In this document: positions 1 to 7,266 of the stretch, one piece after another
Position numbering within the stretch: the stretch's first letter is position 1
How the letters are laid out: each line of letters begins with the position of its first letter
Assembly (NCBI GenBank): GCA_947600015.1
Contig: CANQFX010000034.1
Coordinates: 1 to 13,108, forward strand
Reading direction: 5' to 3'
Length of the DNA stretch: 13,108 nt
From: an uncultured Bacilli bacterium
GTDB lineage: Bacteria > Bacillota_I > Bacilli_A > RF39 > UBA660
Position numbers and translations under genes: made by a program
The notes under the pieces: model-generated
Seen by the model: only the letters and a program-made list of their open reading frames with translations
Databases searched by the model: none
What the model was told of the DNA's origin: nothing

Positions 1-1233
1 GCTAGTGTTAAGATTACAGGGGATGTTGTGATAGAGAAAAAACTCTTTTTATATGATAAAGTAAAAGAAAATGCAGTTATGGATAATATAAAAAGTACTT
101 ATGTATCGAGTACTACAGGAATTAATTTTAAAGAAATTTCTTCTAATACGAATGGCAAAGGAGTATATATTAGAGCAGGAACCGAGAAACAACAATATCC
201 TATTTATTATTACCGAGGAGCAGTAGATAATAATTATGTTTTATTTGCGAATTATTGTTGGAAGATTGTAAGAACAACCGAAACTGGTGGAATTAAACTA
301 ATTTATAGTGGAAAATCATCTACCGATGGAAAGAGTTGTATTGTACAACCTCCTTTTAAAGCTTTATCATTTAATACGAGTGATAATTCTCCTGCTTATG
401 TAGGATACAAATATGGAACGGTCTATCCTATAAATTCTGAAAAAAATCCAGATGGTGTATTATTTGGAAGTGATGTGAGTTATAGTGGAGGACAGTATAC
501 ACTGACAAATATTTCTGCTGGTAATTTAGATGACACCCATCATTATTCTTGTGCTAATGGTCTAACTTGTAGTGTTGTAAGATATTACTTTTATTTGTTA
601 GGAGCGGACGGAGGTAGTGGAACAGGATATTATATCGAATTAAAAAACGGAGAGAAAATTGAGAATGCACTAGCCAATATGTTAGATAAAAATGTAACAA
701 ATTCAACAATCAAAGATTATATTGAAAATGAATGGTACAAAAACAATATGACAAGTTATAGTGATAGTCTAGAAGATACAGAATGGTGTAATGATCGAAG
801 TATCTATCAAAAAGGAGGTTGGGATCCTCAGGGTAAACTTACTACCCTTATTTTTGGAGGAGAGGGGAGACTACAAAATGGAACTCCAAATTTAACATGT
901 CCAAGAGAGACAGATAAGTTAACTGTTGCGAATGGAGGAGTGAAATATAAAACGGGATTATTAACAGTAGATGAGGCAATGTTAGCGGGAGTAAATGGGA
1001 GTGATGATAACGAAAATACTTATTTATATTTTCCTTGGGCTTCCGGCATTTGGCTAATGTCTCCTGGAGAAGCATGGTATTATGTTTCCGAAGAAGATAT
1101 ATGGGGTTCTCACAATATAGATAATGACGGAGTTTCTAATACTCTTGCTGCATATCCTGTTGTTTCTTTGAAAAATGATAGTTCTATTACAGGAGGAAAT
1201 GGAACAGAAGGGAGTCCTTATATTATAAATTAA
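1..1233 (+). CDS. Secreted/surface cysteine-containing protein, 5' end missing
   Basis: The reading frame is open to the first base of the window, so the true start lies upstream; the GTG at position 28 is internal and has no ribosome binding site. About 410 residues are visible. The protein is rich in Gly, Ser, Asn, Thr and Tyr, with six spaced cysteines (visible residues 86, 113, 184, 190, 263, 300), which suits an exported, disulfide-stabilised protein. The segment around NYCWKIVRTTETGG and the C-terminal part (IWLMSP, then YPVVSLK, then a GNGTEGSPY ending) resemble large families of surface proteins from uncultured gut Firmicutes, many of which carry a prepilin-like N-terminus. The WLMSP...VVSLK part also recalls the DUF6273 pattern (WLRSP...PALWL). 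These likenesses are from memory of the families. No catalytic motif is visible, so the function is unknown; adhesion or a pilus-tip role is only inference. Confidence 0.7.
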   Translation, partial: ASVKITGDVVIEKKLFLYDKVKENAVMDNIKSTYVSSTTGINFKEISSNTNGKGVYIRAGTEKQQYPIYYYRGAVDNNYVLFANYCWKIVRTTETGGIKLIYSGKSSTDGKSCIVQPPFKALSFNTSDNSPAYVGYKYGTVYPINSEKNPDGVLFGSDVSYSGGQYTLTNISAGNLDDTHHYSCANGLTCSVVRYYFYLLGADGGSGTGYYIELKNGEKIENALANMLDKNVTNSTIKDYIENEWYKNNMTSYSDSLEDTEWCNDRSIYQKGGWDPQGKLTTLIFGGEGRLQNGTPNLTCPRETDKLTVANGGVKYKTGLLTVDEAMLAGVNGSDDNENTYLYFPWASGIWLMSPGEAWYYVSEEDIWGSHNIDNDGVSNTLAAYPVVSLKNDSSITGGNGTEGSPYIIN

Positions 1234-1276
1234 CGAACATTTTTAATAAACTAATAAGAGATGAATAGAAATGAGT

Positions 1277-1307
1277 AAAAAGAGACAGATGTAGTTGCTC
1301 TTTTTTT
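1277..1307 (+). terminator. Intrinsic terminator after the surface protein gene
   Basis: AAAAAGAG (1277-1284) pairs with CTCTTTTT (1298-1305) around a 13-nt loop and runs into a T tract (1301-1307). The stem is AT-rich, but its position 44 nt after the stop codon supports a terminator. Its 3' arm overlaps the likely -35 box of the next operon. Confidence 0.6.
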
Positions 1308-1324
1308 CATTCATATGATATAAT
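1295..1324 (+). promoter_or_regulatory. Extended -10 promoter of the ppaC operon
   Basis: A consensus TATAAT at 1319-1324 is preceded by TGA (1316-1318), giving an extended -10. A poor -35 (TTGCTC, 1295-1300) lies 18 nt upstream and overlaps the preceding terminator. The start codon of ppaC follows 22 nt after the -10, with AAGGGG as ribosome binding site. Confidence 0.6.
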
Positions 1325-1346
1325 TTCTTAAGAAAGGGGTAAAAAA

Positions 1347-2966
1347 ATGGGCAAGGTATTAATTTTTGGACATAAGAAGCCAGATACTGATTCTGTGATG
1401 TCTGCAATCGCATTATCATATTTAAAAAATGAACTAGGAGAAAATACAGAACCTAGGATTTTAGGAACAACAAATAAAGAAACAAATTATGCTCTTTCTT
1501 ATTTTCATTTACAAAAACCAATGTTTTTAAATGATGTAAAATTGCAATTAAAAGATATTAATTTTCATAAGAACTTTTTAATTAAAGAAACAGATTCTAT
1601 CTATAAGGGATATCAATATATGTTAGAAGAAGGGCTTACTGGACTTCCTGTGGTAAAGGATAATGGAGAATTTACAGGATTAATTACAATCAAAGATTTA
1701 TCTCGTAATATTATTAATGATAATATTGAAGATTTATATACTTCATATGATAATTTAATTCATGTATTAAAGGGAGAAGAAATTTTAAAATATGATCATG
1801 AAATTATTGGAAAATTACTAGTGGCTTCTTATCGTAGTACGACTTTTATGACAAATATTAAACTAGAAAAAAATATGATTTTAATTGTCGGAGATCGTCA
1901 TAGTATTATTGAATATGCAGTAGAATCCAAAGTAAAATTAATTATTTTATCTGGTAATGCAGAAATAAAAGAAAAACATTTAAAAATAGCAAAGGAAAAT
2001 AAAGTTAATATCATAAGAACTCCTTATGATTCATATCATATTGCAAGGTTAGTAACACTTACAAATTATATTAAAACAATGATTCGCAGTTATAATCCCA
2101 CAAAATTTGAAAATACAGAATTTGTTGACAATGTGATAGAAATTAATAATAAATTAAAACATACCAATTATCCTATCGTAGATAAGAAAAATCGTTGTCT
2201 AGGGTTATTACGTCTTACTGATTTAAATGAAAAACATCCCAAAAAAGTAATTTTAGTTGATCATAATGAAAAATTACAAAGTGTAGAAGGGTTAGAAGAA
2301 GCGGAAATTTTAGAAATAATTGATCATCATAATTTAGGAAGTTTAACAACTTCTATGCCCATTAATTTTAGAAACATGGCAGTAGGGTCTACCTGTACCA
2401 TTATTTATACTTTATTTCAAGAAAGAAAAATAGAAATACCAAAAGAAATTGCGGGTGCCATGTTATCAGGAATTTTATCAGACACATTAATTTTAAGAAG
2501 TCCAACAGCAACAAAGCAAGACCGCATTGCTGTATGCGAACTTTCTTTAATTGCTGGAGTAGATTATAAAGAATATGGAATGCAAATGTTAAAAGCAGGA
2601 ACTTCCTTAACAGGAATGACAAAAGAAGACGTATTATACAATGATTTTAAATTATATATGGTAGAAGAGAAAACATTTGCCATAGGACAATTTTTTACTA
2701 TGAATTTTGAAGAAGTAGAAAAAGATATAGCAGAATATATTCATGTATTAGATGAAGTAGGAGAGGCAAATAATTATTCTTTAGTTGCTTTATATGTCAC
2801 AGATATTATTCAAAATGGTAGTTATATTATTTATAATACAAAGGGAAAAGATATTGTAGATATTGCCTATGAAAAAGAAAATATGGAAGAAGGAAGTTTT
2901 ATTCCTGGATGTATTTCTAGAAAAAAACATATTGTTCCATTATTTATGGAGATTTTTGAAAATTAA
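1347..2966 (+). CDS. ppaC: Manganese-dependent (family II) inorganic pyrophosphatase with CBS and DRTGG domains
   Basis: This cytoplasmic enzyme hydrolyses pyrophosphate to two phosphates and pulls forward reactions that release it, including polyprenyl diphosphate synthesis. The DHH-family catalytic signature is clear: GHKKPDTDS with H9, D13 and D15; VDHNE around D305; the DHH triad at 326-328; LSDT with D379; and the C-terminal substrate-binding SRKKHIVP starting at 524. Between the first motif and the DHH motif sits a regulatory insert: a CBS repeat (about 70-120), a DRTGG-like domain (about 140-245, with GDRH at 182-185) and a second CBS repeat (about 250-295). At 539 residues it has the length expected of CBS-PPases, which are known to be controlled by adenine nucleotides and, when DRTGG is present, by diadenosine polyphosphates. 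It is the first gene of a tight operon with popT, 11 nt downstream. Confidence 0.95.
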   Translation: MGKVLIFGHKKPDTDSVMSAIALSYLKNELGENTEPRILGTTNKETNYALSYFHLQKPMFLNDVKLQLKDINFHKNFLIKETDSIYKGYQYMLEEGLTGLPVVKDNGEFTGLITIKDLSRNIINDNIEDLYTSYDNLIHVLKGEEILKYDHEIIGKLLVASYRSTTFMTNIKLEKNMILIVGDRHSIIEYAVESKVKLIILSGNAEIKEKHLKIAKENKVNIIRTPYDSYHIARLVTLTNYIKTMIRSYNPTKFENTEFVDNVIEINNKLKHTNYPIVDKKNRCLGLLRLTDLNEKHPKKVILVDHNEKLQSVEGLEEAEILEIIDHHNLGSLTTSMPINFRNMAVGSTCTIIYTLFQERKIEIPKEIAGAMLSGILSDTLILRSPTATKQDRIAVCELSLIAGVDYKEYGMQMLKAGTSLTGMTKEDVLYNDFKLYMVEEKTFAIGQFFTMNFEEVEKDIAEYIHVLDEVGEANNYSLVALYVTDIIQNGSYIIYNTKGKDIVDIAYEKENMEEGSFIPGCISRKKHIVPLFMEIFEN

Positions 2967-2977
2967 GGAGGAAAGTT

Positions 2978-3847
2978 ATGAAAAATGCATTCATATTAGC
3001 AATCAAAGGTTTCATTATGGGAATTGCCAATATCATTCCAGGTGTCAGTGGAGGAACACTGGCTTTAACATTAGGAATCTATGAAAATTTTATTGGGGCA
3101 ATTAGTCATTTCTTTTCAAAAATAAAAGAAAATTTAAAATTTTTACTTCCTGTGTTTCTTGGTATGGGAATTTCTATTCTTACCATGAGTGGAGTTATTG
3201 ATAACAGTTTTCATCATTTTCCTATTCCTACGACTCTCTTTTTTATGGGACTTGTAATTGGAGGACTTCCACTTTTAATATCAAAAGTAAAAGGAACAAA
3301 AGAAAGTAAGAAAGTTTCTAGTTATATCATTTTATTTCTTACTTTTCTAATAGTGATGATTCTTGCTTTTTCTGAAGAATTATTTGGTAGTGGTTTACGA
3401 GAAGCAAATTTTTCAAACTTACATTTAATCAATTATCTTGTATTAATGCTGGTGGGAATGATTGCGGCCGCTACGATGATTATTCCAGGAGTAAGTGGAT
3501 CTTTAGTATTAATGCTTTTAGGATATTATTTCCCAATTGTATCCTCCATAAAAGAATTAGCTCATCTGCAAGATTTAGGAGAAAATGTTCTGATTTTAGG
3601 ATTTTTCGGAGTAGGAGTCGTAATTGGTATTATTTTAGTAGCTAAGTTAATTGAGTTTCTTCTTGCAAAATATGAGAAAAAAACATATTTTGGAGTATTA
3701 GGATTTATTCTTGCGAGTATTATTGCAATTCCAGTATCGGTGTCTCATGAGTTAGGAGGAATTTCATTTTCTGTATTACAAGTTGTGATTGGAATTTTCT
3801 TCTTGTTATTAGGACTCATCATTGGCAATAAGTTAGGAGATGAATAA
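2978..3847 (+). CDS. popT: DUF368 polyprenyl-phosphate (undecaprenyl phosphate) transporter
   Basis: This is a polytopic membrane protein of 289 residues with about eight hydrophobic segments. It carries two copies of the family signature, IIPGVSGGT (residues 19-27) and IIPGVSGS (168-175), each in a similar hydrophobic setting, which implies an internal two-fold repeat. DUF368 proteins (PopT) have been shown in other bacteria to recycle undecaprenyl phosphate across the membrane to its inner face. A strong AAGGAGGA precedes the ATG. The stop codon is one nt before the preferred uppP start, so the two are almost certainly translated together. This coupling to the enzyme that makes the transported lipid supports the assignment; the exact substrate is inferred. 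Confidence 0.88.
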   Translation: MKNAFILAIKGFIMGIANIIPGVSGGTLALTLGIYENFIGAISHFFSKIKENLKFLLPVFLGMGISILTMSGVIDNSFHHFPIPTTLFFMGLVIGGLPLLISKVKGTKESKKVSSYIILFLTFLIVMILAFSEELFGSGLREANFSNLHLINYLVLMLVGMIAAATMIIPGVSGSLVLMLLGYYFPIVSSIKELAHLQDLGENVLILGFFGVGVVIGIILVAKLIEFLLAKYEKKTYFGVLGFILASIIAIPVSVSHELGGISFSVLQVVIGIFFLLLGLIIGNKLGDE

Positions 3848-3848
3848 C

Positions 3849-4667
3849 ATGGATTTTTTTTCTATTATTATTTTAGGTTTTATTCAAGGAATCGCAGAGT
3901 TTTTACCAATTTCTTCTTCTGCGCACTTAATTATTTTTCGTGATCTTTTTGGAATTGGAGCACAAATGGGCCATGCGATGGAGCTTTCTTTTGATGTCGC
4001 TCTGCATTTAGGTACCTTATTAGCAATCTTTGTCTTTTTCTTTCACGAATTTATTACTATGATTACTAAAGGGCTGACCAAAGGATCAAAAGATAAAGAG
4101 GGAAAAATGTTTTGGTATTTAATTGCCGCAACGATTCCGGCTGCGATTGTTGGTGTGTTATTTGAAGATACCATTGAAAATTGGATTCGTACAAATTATT
4201 TTTTAATTGCTATCGCTTTACTAGTGATGGGTGTGATTATTTATGTAGCCGATCGCTATAGTAAGAGTAATAAAAAACTTTCTGATATTCGTTTAAAAGA
4301 TGCAATTATCATTGGATGTAGTCAGATTTTTGCGTTAATTCCTGGTTTTTCTCGTAGTGGAACGACGATTGCGACTGGTCGCATTTTAGGAATTAATCGT
4401 GAAGATGCTGCCAAATTTTCCTTTTACTTAAGTGCCCCTGTCGTATGTGGTGCCGTCCTCTTACAATTAATTAAAAAAACGACTTGGAATATTATTTTTT
4501 CTCATGCGGGAGTCTTTATATTAGGAATATTTATCTCTTTCGTGATTGGTCTTATTTGTATTAAATATTTATTACAATACTTACATCATCATAATTTTAA
4601 AGTATTTATGATATATCGAATTGCGCTAGCAATGATTGTTATTGCTTGGCTTATCATAGGAGGATAG
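3849..4667 (+). CDS. uppP: Undecaprenyl-diphosphatase (BacA/UppP family)
   Basis: This integral membrane phosphatase converts undecaprenyl diphosphate to undecaprenyl phosphate on the outer side of the membrane, regenerating the lipid carrier for peptidoglycan and other envelope polymers; overproduction is known to give bacitracin resistance. Both family motifs are present: QGIAEFLPISSSAH at 13-26 (E17, S23, H26) and PGFSRSGTT at 165-173 with R169. With the start chosen here the protein has 272 residues, normal for the family. The ATG at 3849 is preferred over the in-frame ATG at 3840 because AGGAG (3835-3839) lies 9 nt before 3849 but directly abuts 3840; the choice changes only three residues. 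It sits between popT and the ZIP transporter with gaps of 1 nt on each side. Confidence 0.95.
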   Translation: MDFFSIIILGFIQGIAEFLPISSSAHLIIFRDLFGIGAQMGHAMELSFDVALHLGTLLAIFVFFFHEFITMITKGLTKGSKDKEGKMFWYLIAATIPAAIVGVLFEDTIENWIRTNYFLIAIALLVMGVIIYVADRYSKSNKKLSDIRLKDAIIIGCSQIFALIPGFSRSGTTIATGRILGINREDAAKFSFYLSAPVVCGAVLLQLIKKTTWNIIFSHAGVFILGIFISFVIGLICIKYLLQYLHHHNFKVFMIYRIALAMIVIAWLIIGG

Positions 4668-4668
4668 A

Positions 4669-5421
4669 ATGAATCAAGTAAGAATCGGTCTAATCACCAC
4701 ACTATTATTAGGAATATTTATTATGATAGGAGCACTCCTTGCTTTTGTAGTAAAAAGAAAGCAAAAAGTAGTAGACTTTTCTTTAGGCCTTGCATTTGGT
4801 GTTATCCTAATGTTAATTGTTACAGATTTATTACCAGAAATTATAGAATTATTTGGACTTCATCATATTTTTTTCTTGTTATTATTTACTGTATTAGGAT
4901 TTGTTCTTTTAAAAATACTAGATCAATTTATTCCTGACCATGAAGAAGAAAAAATGACAAAAAAAGAATTAAAAAATAATTTAGTACACATTGGAATTGT
5001 CACTTCTTGTGCTTTAATACTACATAATATGATAGAAGGAATGGCAGTATATTCTACTATTCTTACGGATGCTACCTTAGGACTTGCTGTAACTCTTGGT
5101 ATTGGCTTTCATAATGTTCCTTTAGGCATGGTGATTGCTGCTACTTTTTATCAAAGTAACGAAAGTATGGCAAAGACACTTGGTGTTTTGGCATTGGTTT
5201 CTTTTTCTACCTTTTTGGGTGGTCTTTTGATGTTCTTTTTAAATATTACAACAATTCATTCTCTTGTTTTAGGAATTTTACTATCAATCACATTAGGAAT
5301 GCTTATTTTTATCGCTTTTGATGAACTTTTCCCTAGAATAAAAGAAACGAAAAATAAAAAAATAAGTTATTTGGGTATGGGAATAGGAATTTTTATCTTA
5401 TGTATTGCTTATTTTTTATAA
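4669..5421 (+). CDS. ZIP-family divalent metal transporter, atypical TM5 motif
   Basis: A 250-residue membrane protein with about eight hydrophobic helices and a charged cytoplasmic loop (about 89-103, DHEEEKMTKKE). The ZIP signature in TM4 is HNMIEG (H119, N120, E123). The matching TM5 motif is HNVPLG (H148, N149), where L152 replaces the glutamate that in characterised members bridges the two metals. Further acidic residues that could bind metal are D53 in TDLLPE and E219 in FDELFP. The family imports Zn, Mn, Fe or Cd ions; which one is used here cannot be read from the sequence. It starts one nt after the uppP stop, with its ribosome binding site (GGAGGA) inside the uppP end, so it is co-translated with the lipid-carrier genes. 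Supply of Mn to the upstream pyrophosphatase is an attractive but unproven role. Confidence 0.85.
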   Translation: MNQVRIGLITTLLLGIFIMIGALLAFVVKRKQKVVDFSLGLAFGVILMLIVTDLLPEIIELFGLHHIFFLLLFTVLGFVLLKILDQFIPDHEEEKMTKKELKNNLVHIGIVTSCALILHNMIEGMAVYSTILTDATLGLAVTLGIGFHNVPLGMVIAATFYQSNESMAKTLGVLALVSFSTFLGGLLMFFLNITTIHSLVLGILLSITLGMLIFIAFDELFPRIKETKNKKISYLGMGIGIFILCIAYFL

Positions 5422-5441
5422 AATAATTTTGAGGTGGTTAT

Positions 5442-6596
5442 ATGATTTATTCCTTTTTTTATTTATTTCTAATCTTTTTGATTTATTCTATATTGGGATA
5501 TCTGGTTGAAGTAGTTGCCGTTAGTCTATATAGTAAAAAAATAAATTTTAATAGGGGATTTTTAATTGGACCTTATCTTCCTATTTATGGAGTAGGATCC
5601 ATCATGATGATTTATATTTTAGATTCGTATCGCAATGATTTTTTTGCATTATTTATTATGAGTTGTTTTTATTGTTGTTTATTAGAGTATCTTACTAGTT
5701 ATCTAATGGAAAAAATATTTCATTTACGTTGGTGGGATTATTCTGAACACAAATTTAATATTAATGGGAGAATTTGTTTAGAAAATGGAGTATTATTTGG
5801 TTTGGCTGGAATTATTTTAGTATATTATATTCATCCTTTGTTAGAGAAACTTTTATTTAAAATCTCTCCTAATATTTTAATGATATTCTCTTGTGGTTTA
5901 TTTTTAATATTTATCATTGATGTTGTGATTTCTTTTTACATTATTTTTCAATTACGAAATAATGTTGATAAGTATACTGCTCGCGATGCTACAGCCATGA
6001 TTCGTGAAGAAGTACGTAAAAAACTACAACGCCATTCTTATCTTACAACACGTCTAATAAAATCATTTCCTAATATTAATTTAAGAAATAATCAAACATT
6101 TTTGGATTTCAAAAAACTAATATTAAAATCAAAAGAGGAGGTAAAGAAAATAAAAAGAGAATTAAAGGAACGAAAAAAACAAAACAAGTTAGATAACAAA
6201 GGCTTTACTTTAGTAGAACTTTTAGTTTCTATTTCTATTATGGCAATTATTATGGTAATGGCCTTTCCTTCACTAGATCAATTATATAAGAATAATAGAA
6301 CAAAAAAGTATACAGCATATCAACAATCGTTAGAAAGCGCTGCCAAACTTTATGTGGATGCTAATGCAATTGATATGTTTGGGAATGAAGTAAATGCTTG
6401 TTATAAAATTTCCTATGCAGAGTTGCAAGCAAAAACAGGAATTCGCGATTTTAGAGAAAATGGAGTTACCTGTAGTGGAAGTGGAACCTATGTAATTGTT
6501 CGTAAAAAAAATAATCAATATACTTATCAAAGTGGATTAGAATGTACAAAAAACGGAAAGCAATATTATAAAAAAAGCGCAACAAATCCTTGCTAA
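5442..6596 (+). CDS. CmpB-family (PF06541) membrane protein joined in frame to a type IV prepilin-like domain
   Basis: Residues 1 to about 215 match the family called putative ABC-transporter type IV (CmpB): five or so membrane segments, FNRGFLIGPYLPIYG (36-50), WWDYSEHKFNINGR (97-110), and YTARDA (178-183) followed by a basic tail. Its biochemical role is not established. Residues 237-384 form a complete class III-signal prepilin: a basic leader, G254|F255 as peptidase cleavage site, E259 at position +5, a hydrophobic helix to about 275, then a soluble domain with cysteines at 320, 344, 368 and 384. No stop separates the parts. A perfect AGAGGAGGT at 6134-6142 lies 7 nt before an in-frame ATA codon (6150), exactly where a prepilin start would be expected. 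Either this is a true fusion, or the pilin start codon has changed from ATG to ATA and the upstream stop has been lost. GAGGTGG precedes the ATG at 5442, which ends the ppaC operon. Confidence 0.85.
   Translation: MIYSFFYLFLIFLIYSILGYLVEVVAVSLYSKKINFNRGFLIGPYLPIYGVGSIMMIYILDSYRNDFFALFIMSCFYCCLLEYLTSYLMEKIFHLRWWDYSEHKFNINGRICLENGVLFGLAGIILVYYIHPLLEKLLFKISPNILMIFSCGLFLIFIIDVVISFYIIFQLRNNVDKYTARDATAMIREEVRKKLQRHSYLTTRLIKSFPNINLRNNQTFLDFKKLILKSKEEVKKIKRELKERKKQNKLDNKGFTLVELLVSISIMAIIMVMAFPSLDQLYKNNRTKKYTAYQQSLESAAKLYVDANAIDMFGNEVNACYKISYAELQAKTGIRDFRENGVTCSGSGTYVIVRKKNNQYTYQSGLECTKNGKQYYKKSATNPC
6134..6152 (+). promoter_or_regulatory. Internal Shine-Dalgarno with ATA codon at the pilin boundary
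   Basis: AGAGGAGGT (6134-6142) is a near-perfect anti-16S match inside a coding region, 7 nt from an in-frame ATA (6150-6152). Translation from there would give a 148-residue prepilin with an 18-residue leader. ATA is a very poor initiator, so whether separate translation occurs is open. No ATG, GTG or TTG lies in frame between the motif and the cleavage site. Confidence 0.5.
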
Positions 6597-6600
6597 TTTA

Positions 6601-6628
6601 TTGCAATTTATAAAAAACAGTGTAATAT
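6601..6628 (+). promoter_or_regulatory. Probable promoter of the zinc-ribbon gene
   Basis: TTGCAA (6601-6606) and TAATAT (6623-6628) are separated by 16 nt, just after the stop of the fused pilin ORF. No terminator is visible between the two genes, so readthrough from the ppaC operon is also possible. Confidence 0.4.
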
Positions 6629-6650
6629 ATATGCAAAGGAGAAAAGAAAT

Positions 6651-7097
6651 ATGAAAATAACAAAATCAATTCAATGTCCTTTTTGTTCGTCATCTAATAT
6701 TAAATTTGATATTCATCATGTAGAACAAAAGGAGTCTGTAGAAGAAAATGCAACTACAAATGAAAAGACTTGGAGAAAGGTATATGAATGTGAATGTCAA
6801 GATTGCCATAAGAAATATACGGTAGACTATGGAAAAGAAAAACTAACTTATTATTGTCCTGAAAGTGCAGAAAGCTACATAAGTGATGTTCAATTGATAA
6901 TGCAATTTGAATCAGAATCCGATCGTAATTACAAAGTTGTTGCGATTAATAATCCAAGAGAAGGAATCGAAGAAGATACCTATTTAGTTATTACAGAAGA
7001 TGATTGCTATCCATACATAATCAATAAAGAAACAGCAAAGGATGATGCAAAGATAAAATCGTTACTTTTTAATGCTTATTTAGATAGGCATCGTTAA
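6651..7097 (+). CDS. Small zinc-ribbon protein of unknown function
   Basis: A 148-residue soluble protein that I do not recognise as a named family. The N-terminus carries CPFC (C9, C12) and, after a charged insert, CQDC (C49, C52), the four cysteines of a zinc ribbon; C47 and C69 are additional. The remainder is acidic (for example EEDTYLVITEDDC) and has no visible membrane segment or signal peptide. AAGGAG lies 9 nt before the ATG. It stands between the ppaC operon and the histidine phosphatase gene, with hairpins downstream, so it may be its own transcription unit. The ribbon could bind nucleic acid or a protein; nothing in the context decides. Confidence 0.8.
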   Translation: MKITKSIQCPFCSSSNIKFDIHHVEQKESVEENATTNEKTWRKVYECECQDCHKKYTVDYGKEKLTYYCPESAESYISDVQLIMQFESESDRNYKVVAINNPREGIEEDTYLVITEDDCYPYIINKETAKDDAKIKSLLFNAYLDRHR

Positions 7098-7112
7098 TTA
7101 GTAGTATTGGAA

Positions 7113-7128
7113 TTTCTGAATGCAGAAA
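7113..7128 (+). repeat. Inverted repeat TTTCTG-AATG-CAGAAA
   Basis: A perfect 6-bp stem with a 4-nt loop, 16 nt after the zinc-ribbon stop. It has no T tract. Its right arm (GCAGAAA, 7122-7128) is repeated in the terminator hairpin at 7180, and CAGAAAAATT occurs at both 7147-7156 and 7181-7190, so alternative pairings between the elements are possible. Confidence 0.5.
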
Positions 7129-7179
7129 TAATAAAGCATCTTGCAACAGAAAAATTGTGAATTTTAATAACAGTATAAA

Positions 7180-7200
7180 GCAGAAAAATTTCTGCCTTTT
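7180..7200 (+). terminator. Intrinsic terminator between zinc-ribbon and histidine phosphatase genes
   Basis: GCAGAA (7180-7185) pairs with TTCTGC (7190-7195) around AAAT, followed by CTTTTCATTTTATTT. The stem can extend one more A-T pair. It probably ends the transcript of the zinc-ribbon gene. Confidence 0.65.
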
Positions 7201-7266
7201 CATTTTATTTAAAAAAACAAGACAAAAACGGAGACTCGATATTGAAAAAATAAGATAGGTGATGAT

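Noticed and set aside
848..1075. Minus-strand ORF of 75 codons inside the surface protein gene
   Set aside because: Low-complexity antisense shadow with no ribosome binding site; the plus-strand frame is clearly coding.
2863..3084. Plus-strand ORF overlapping the ppaC/popT junction
   Set aside because: It lies in another frame across two well-supported genes and has no ribosome binding site of its own.
7141..7168. Promoter TTGCAA-16-TTTAAT before the histidine phosphatase gene
   Set aside because: The -10 is weak and the start would lie next to a terminator hairpin; not distinguishable from AT-rich background.
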